In this document: positions 59,183 through 64,000 of the stretch, one piece after another
Layout: the number at the start of each line of letters is the position of its first letter
Numbering within the stretch: position 1 is the stretch's first letter
Source of the DNA: Cafeteria roenbergensis
Lineage: Eukaryota; Sar; Bigyra; Bicosoecida; Cafeteriaceae
DNA length: 64,000 bases
Direction: 5' to 3'
Assembly (NCBI GenBank): GCA_008330645.1
Contig: VLTN01000027.1
Coordinates: forward strand, 372,001 to 436,000
Program-made: the position numbers and the translations under genes
The notes under the pieces: model-generated
The model's input: the letters and a program-made list of their open reading frames with translations, nothing else
Databases searched by the model: none
Told to the model about the DNA's origin: nothing

Positions 59183-60535
59183 CTAGCTTGCACAAGTGTC
59201 CCCAGACGCCAGCAGAGCGCCGAGAGCGCCGTAGTAGCCCTCGCGCTTGAGGAAGATGGCCTCGGCCTCCCCGCCCGACCACGCGTCGATTGCCCACGAC
59301 AGCCGCTCCTGGGGCACACCCCCGCTGCTACCGTGTCGCAGGAAGCTGCCTGCAAACAGGACCCGCCTGACCCCGTGGTGCTTCGCGGACATCACGGCGG
59401 CCTGGGCCACTTGGTCGGTCACCATCACCAGCGCTGCACGACACACGTCCTCCGTGCGAGCATGAAACCGCCCGTCCGAATGAAAGGATCCGGATCGGAC
59501 CCTGGGAGGAGTCGCGCTGTCAGCCTCTGCAGCCGCGCCATCCGAGCCGCATTCGCGGCGGCTGGTCGCCGGCTCTGCTCGGTCTCCTGGCATGCGGCGC
59601 GCGGCCAGCGGCTTTCCGAAGTTTGCCGCGATGTGATCTGGCCGCAAGCCGTAGACCCCCTCCGAGTCGCCGTATATGTCGCCGACGGTAAGGTTGACTG
59701 CCGTGTGGTCGCCCTTGGCGGCGGCGCTGAGCATTTCGCTGAAGCTCGTCAGCCCGGTGATGAGGTTCACGAGGCCAAAAAAGGTGCCGCCGCCAATGGG
59801 GGTGCCGCTGACACGCCGCCATCTGTCAGGGCTCTCCACCAGCACGATGGACACACCGCTTCCGACGTTGGCGACGATGAACGGAAACGCGCTGCTGCCG
59901 CTGAGGTCCCTCCCCATGCGCTCCCCGCCCGACCCAAGAGCGAAGGCTTCGTCGTCTGGACTGGCCCGCAGCAGGGCAATCAATCCACCAACCAGACACT
60001 CAAGCTCGTCGTGAGCTCGGAGCGTCAAAGACGCCTCCCTTGCAAAGGCACCAGCAAACTTGCGCGAACCGCCGCCAGTGCAGTCCACAGTCAGGCCAGC
60101 CCCCTTCACACCCTCACATGTTTCCAGCTGCGAACGGGCCAGGGCTAGAGCACCGGGCATTCGCCGCGTGTGGAACCGGAGCAAGTGGATCACGGCGCCG
60201 TCCCCAAGCTCGAGCGCGAGGTGCTCGTCGCGCTTGCCTGTCAAGCCGAACCGCTGGTGGGCCGTCACGAAGTCAACGACCCGCTTGCAGGCAGGAGATC
60301 TAGCGTCTGCAGTGCCGGGGTCGATGACAATGAGCTTGCTCAGGGTGCCTCCAATGTCCAAGCCCAGAAACGCGCCTCGCGCACCTGCCTGGATCACTCT
60401 CATGCGCAGAGGTGTCCACTCCCTCGGGACACCAGGCGGATCGAATGCGGTGCATCGCCATCCAAGGACAGCCCAAGCAATCGCCCCCCCAAGCACAACG
60501 GTCCCAGCAGTGGCGAGCTGCTGCCAAGCCTCCAT
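59183..60535 (-). CDS. Pantothenate kinase, eukaryotic type II, membrane-anchored
   Basis: Single exon, 450 residues from MEAWQQLATAGTVVLGGAIAW. It phosphorylates pantothenate, the first step of coenzyme A synthesis. The first 30 residues contain one hydrophobic segment (TVVLGGAIAWAVLGW), suggesting membrane attachment. The ASKHA kinase fold shows FLGLDIGGTLSKLIVIDPG (phosphate loop, about 55), FIVANVGSGVSIVLVE (about 220), GTPIGGGTFFGLVNLITG (about 245) and MVTDQVAQAAVMSAKHHG, with VLFAGSFLRH near the end. These match the eukaryotic PanK/Fumble family. An in-frame upstream ATG exists but would include the TATA-like sequence near 60740. A Ser/Arg-rich insert separates the lobes. Confidence 0.9.
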   Translation of the reverse strand: MEAWQQLATAGTVVLGGAIAWAVLGWRCTAFDPPGVPREWTPLRMRVIQAGARGAFLGLDIGGTLSKLIVIDPGTADARSPACKRVVDFVTAHQRFGLTGKRDEHLALELGDGAVIHLLRFHTRRMPGALALARSQLETCEGVKGAGLTVDCTGGGSRKFAGAFAREASLTLRAHDELECLVGGLIALLRASPDDEAFALGSGGERMGRDLSGSSAFPFIVANVGSGVSIVLVESPDRWRRVSGTPIGGGTFFGLVNLITGLTSFSEMLSAAAKGDHTAVNLTVGDIYGDSEGVYGLRPDHIAANFGKPLAARRMPGDRAEPATSRRECGSDGAAAEADSATPPRVRSGSFHSDGRFHARTEDVCRAALVMVTDQVAQAAVMSAKHHGVRRVLFAGSFLRHGSSGGVPQERLSWAIDAWSGGEAEAIFLKREGYYGALGALLASGDTCAS

Positions 60536-61324
60536 GGCTTCCAGAGGCTGCGGAGGCGCCTGGACAGCCGATGCGTTGCCTCCCGGAGACTCCCAAAAGC
60601 ACCAAGCAGACCTCGACGCGATGCCAGCGGTTTTCTTCTTCCTCCTTGCGACTGGTTGTGCGCAGGGCCGCGCACAGTGCTCATGCCAGCCGCGAGTTGC
60701 CTCGGCCAGCTCAGCCACGGCAATGCTCGCAGCGATCAATATATATGCGTGCATGGGAGCAGACTGCTCGAGCGGCACTGTTCGAAAAGCGTCGTGCTCG
60801 CTGAAGTCCGATCGCTTCCGCGCTGCCTTGCACATCGTATGTCCCATTTATCCTGGTGCTGATTCCCCAATGCATGGCCGCATTCGCTGCGGCCGCTGGC
60901 ATCGAGCGCACCGCCGCTGACTCATCCGCGGCGGGGTGCGCGAGGCTTGCCGCGTTGGGCTCCGCCTTGTCAGGTCCGAGCACGAAAGAGGGAAACACAA
61001 CATTAACACCGGGTCGCGCGAGCGCTGAAATAGGCAGGCCAACTGTTCGGCTGCAAAAGGTCGTGCAGTTGGGTGCTCGGCGGACGCGAAACAGGCTCGA
61101 TGCGGCAGAGGCAGCAGCGCGCGATCAGAACGACAGCATCACGACTGACAGTGCATTCGCACAGAGCCCATAGGCTGCGTGCCGGGCGCTCTAAGGTCGT
61201 TCCAGGACACGGCTGACGATCTGGACAAGGTTTGCCGCCGGCAGCCTAGCTCCCTTGCTCGCCAGAGCAGCCTCGCGATCAAGGCCGGCCAGCTTGGCCA
61301 AGTCAATCAGGTTGCCAGCTCGCC
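60536..61324. promoter_or_regulatory. Upstream region shared by pantothenate kinase and the NAT-repeat gene
   Basis: 789 bases between divergent start codons. An AT-rich TATA-like site (TCAATATATATGC) at about 60737-60749 lies about 200 bases upstream of the kinase start. No other element or RNA gene is recognised. Confidence 0.4.
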
Positions 61325-64000
61325 ATGCGCGGCACCGGCGCTGCGTGGCGCAGGTACGCGATCCTTTGTGCATTGGCCGCTGCGGCATGCGCTTGGCATT
61401 TCGTGAGTATGGCGGGAGCGGCGAGAAGACGCTTTGCAGCCAAGGGGTTCATGCCCTCTCTGGCTCCGCGACACCAGCAGCGCCAGTCGGCGTTGGGCGG
61501 CGCAGGGTCGCGAACCTCGAGCCAGACCGCGCTCGGGGACATCCGCAGCCCTCCGAGGAGCTCAAAACGCAAAATCTACCCAAGCAGCACCGCCCGGTCC
61601 TGATATCCGCGTCCACGCAGCCACAGGGGGTCCATGCCAGCTCGGGGAAAAAGGAGCCGATGCCAGCGAGCAGTGGCCACGGAAGTTTGGAAACGCGAGA
61701 AACCCCAGCGCAACGATTCCTCTCGCTTGAGCAAAGCAACGAAACAACAACTCCCGGAACCAATGCCACGGCCACGCCAGCGGCCAACGCCACGGCCACG
61801 CCAGCGGCCAACGCCACGGCCACGGCCATGCCTTCACCAGCGGCCAACGCCACGGCCACGGCCACGGGATCACCAGCGGCCAACGCCACGGCCACGGCCA
61901 CGCCTTCACCAGCGGCCAACGCCACGGCCGCGGCCAACGCCACGGCCACGGCATCACCAGCGGCCAACGCCACGGCCACGGCCACGCCTTCACCAGCGGC
62001 CAACGCCACGGCCACGGCCATGCCTTCACCAGCGGCCAACGCCACGGCCACGGCCACGGGATCACCAGCGGCCAACGCCACGGCCACGGCCACGCCTTCA
62101 CCAGCGGCCAACGCCACGGCATCACCAGTGGCCAACGCCACGGCCACGGCCACGGGATCACCAGCGGCCAACGCCACGGCCACGGCCACGGCATCACCAG
62201 CGGCCAGCGTCTCGGCCACGGCCACGGCATCACCAGCGGCCAGCGTCTCGGCCACGCCAGCGGCCAACGCCACGGCCACGCCAGCGGCCAACGCCACGGC
62301 ATCACCAGTGGCCAACGCCACGGCCACGGCCACGCCTTCACCAGCGGCCAACGCCACGGCCGCGGCCAACGCCACGGCCACGGCATCACCAGCGGCCAAC
62401 GCCACGGCCACGGCCACGCCTTCACCAGCGGCCAACGCCACGGCCACGGCCATGCCTTCACCAGCGGCCAACGCCACGGCCACGGCCACGGCATCACCAG
62501 CGGCCAACGCCACGGCCACGGCCACGCCTTCACCAGCGGCCAACGCCACGGCCACGCCAGCGGCCAACGCCACGGCATCACCAGTGGCCAACGCCACGGC
62601 CACGGCCACGGGATCACCAGTGGCCAACGCCACGGCCACGGCCATGCCTTCACCAGCGGCCAACGCCACGGCCACGGCATCACCAGCGGCCAACGCCACC
62701 GCCACGGCCACGCCTTCACCAGCGGCCAACGCCACGGCCACGCCAGCGGCCAACGCCACGGCATCACCAGTGGCCAACGCCACGGCCACGGCCACGGCAT
62801 CACCAGCGGCCAACGCCACGGCCACGGCCATGCCTTCACCAGCGGCCAACGCCACGGCCACGGCCACGGCATCACCAGCGGCCAACGCCACGGCATCACC
62901 AGTGGCCAACGCCACGGCCACGCCAGCGGCCAACGCCACGGCATCACCAGCGGCCAACGCCACGGCATCACCAGTGGCCAACGCCACGGCCACGGCCAAC
63001 GCCACGGCCACGGCCACACCTTCACCAGCGGCCAACGCCACGGCCACGGCCACACCTTCACCAGCGGCCAACGCCACGGCCACGCCAGCGGCCAACGCCA
63101 CGGCCACGGCCACGCCTTCACCAGCGGCCAACGCCACGGCCACGGCCAACGCCACGGCCACGGCATCACCAGCAGCCAGCGTCTCGGCCACGGCCACGGG
63201 ATCACCAGCGGCCAACGCCACGGCCACGGCCACGGGATCACCAGCGGCCAACGCCACGGCCACGGCCATGCCTTCACCAGCGGCCAACGCCACGGCCACG
63301 GCCACGGCATCACCAGCGGCCAACGCCACGGCATCACCAGCGGCCAACGCCACGGCCACGCCAGCGGCCAACGCCACGGCCACGGCCTCGCCTTCACCAG
63401 CAGCCAACGCCACGGCCACGGCATCACCAGCGGCCAACGCCACGGCCACGGCCATGCCTTCACCAGCGGCCAACGCCACGGCCACGGCATCACCAGCGGC
63501 CAACGCCACGGCATCACCAGCGGCCAACGCCACGGCCACGGCCACGGGATCACCAGCGGCCAACGCCACGGCCACGGCATCACCAGCGGCCAACGCCAAC
63601 GCCACGGCCACGGCATCACCAGCGGCCAACGCCACGGCCACGGCCAACGCCACGGCCACGGCCACACCTTCACCAGCGGCCAACGCCACGGCCACGCCAG
63701 CGGCCAACGCCACGGCATCACCAGTGGCCAACGCCACGGCCACAGCCACGGGATCACCAGCGGCCAACGCCACGGCCACGGCCATGCCTTCACCAGCGGC
63801 CAACGCCACGGCCACGGCCAACGCCACGGCCACGGCCACACCTTCACCAGCGGCCAACGCCACGGCCACGGCCACGCCTTCACCAGCGGCCAACGCCACG
63901 GCCACGGCCACGCCTTCACCAGCGGCCAACGCCACGGCCACGGCCAACGCCACGGCCACGGCATCACCAGCGGCCAACGCCACGGCCACGGCCACGCCTT
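61325..64000 (+). CDS. Secreted Asn-Ala-Thr repeat protein (likely N-/O-glycosylated), 3' end beyond window
   Basis: Model: exon 1 61325-61402 and exon 2 from 61549 to the window edge, phase 0, donor GTGAGT, acceptor CAG. Exon 1 codes a textbook signal peptide (MRGTGAAWRRYAILCALAAAACA). Exon 2 opens with about 75 ordinary residues (PSEELKTQNLPKQHRPVLIS...), then from about 61750 becomes a pure Ala/Thr/Asn/Pro/Ser array to the edge. It contains about 70 copies of NAT, each an N-glycosylation sequon, separated by linkers PSP, GSP, ASP or PAA (for example AANATATATPSPAANATATA). A few blocks read ASVSA instead. Such a protein would be extended and heavily sugar-coated: a cell-wall, scale or extracellular-matrix mucin. 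Two antisense frames are also open, but lack any signal or start. Splicing is inferred from frame and signal sequences. Confidence 0.65.
61750..64000. repeat. Compound 6/18/24-base tandem repeat, at least 2.2 kb
   Basis: The array is built from GCCAACGCCACGGCCACG blocks joined by linkers such as CCAGCG, GCATCACCAGCG and GCCACGCCTTCACCAGCG. All length changes are multiples of three. A variant block containing GCCAGCGTCTCGGCC appears near 62205, 62240 and 63175. It extends past the right edge. Confidence 0.95.

Noticed and set aside
61434-61730. Alternative use of the first CAG (37-base intron) after the signal-peptide exon
   Set aside because: That frame stops at 61730 just before the repeat, and 37 bases is shorter than any other intron here. 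The CAG at 61546-61548 continues into the NAT frame.

Overview
This window is nuclear DNA from a GC-rich unicellular eukaryote that builds a motile cilium. Evidence for a nuclear genome: about 27 spliceosomal introns can be placed, nearly all with GTGAG/GTAAG donors and CAG acceptors, and exon phases join conserved protein families without gaps. Genes alternate strand, there is about one gene per 2 kb, and several proteins carry organelle presequences. Ciliary proteins (enkurin, an EFCAB10-like protein) and a CCA1/LHY/REVEILLE-like Myb factor are present. A flagellate alga or related protist fits; the exact lineage cannot be read from this sequence.

Layout. 1-9.8 kb: a voltage-gated cation channel running off the left edge (-), a multi-WH2 actin-binding protein (+), a MORN-repeat protein (-) and a FYVE protein (+). 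10-19.5 kb: a THAQKFF Myb factor with poly-His runs (-), an organellar aspartyl-tRNA synthetase (-) and a RanBP2-zinc-finger/BTB/glycine-rich protein (+). 20-30 kb: an RGS domain fused to an FSP1/AIFM2-like flavoprotein (+), an unknown protein (-), EFCAB10-like (+), a possible Tom7 (+), p47-like SEP-UBX (+), enkurin (-) and an acidic protein (+). 31-44 kb: exportin-2/CSE1 (-), an unknown protein with ubiquitin-like ends (+), organellar ribosomal protein L3 (-), Tim10 (+) and a large secreted/membrane protein (-). 44.2-44.75 kb: a gene-free stretch dense in perfect hairpins. 45-61 kb: an LRR-like protein (-), FKBP (+), a small unknown (-), a coiled-coil protein (+), Mpv17/PMP22 family (-), ferroportin (+), the ribosomal oxygenase NO66/RIOX1 (+), holocytochrome c synthase (+) and pantothenate kinase (-). 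61.3-64 kb: a signal-peptide exon spliced to a very long Asn-Ala-Thr repeat that runs off the right edge.

Common themes. Many genes serve mitochondria (AspRS, L3, Tim10, a possible Tom7, Mpv17 family, holocytochrome c synthase) or the cilium. Most genes sit in head-to-head pairs. Four of these pairs share an A/T-rich palindrome, (C/T)AAATATTG, in the middle of the shared promoter; this is the clearest regulatory signal in the window. The most unusual proteins are the RGS-FSP1 fusion with an acylation-type N-terminus, the multi-WH2 protein and the NAT-repeat glycoprotein candidate.
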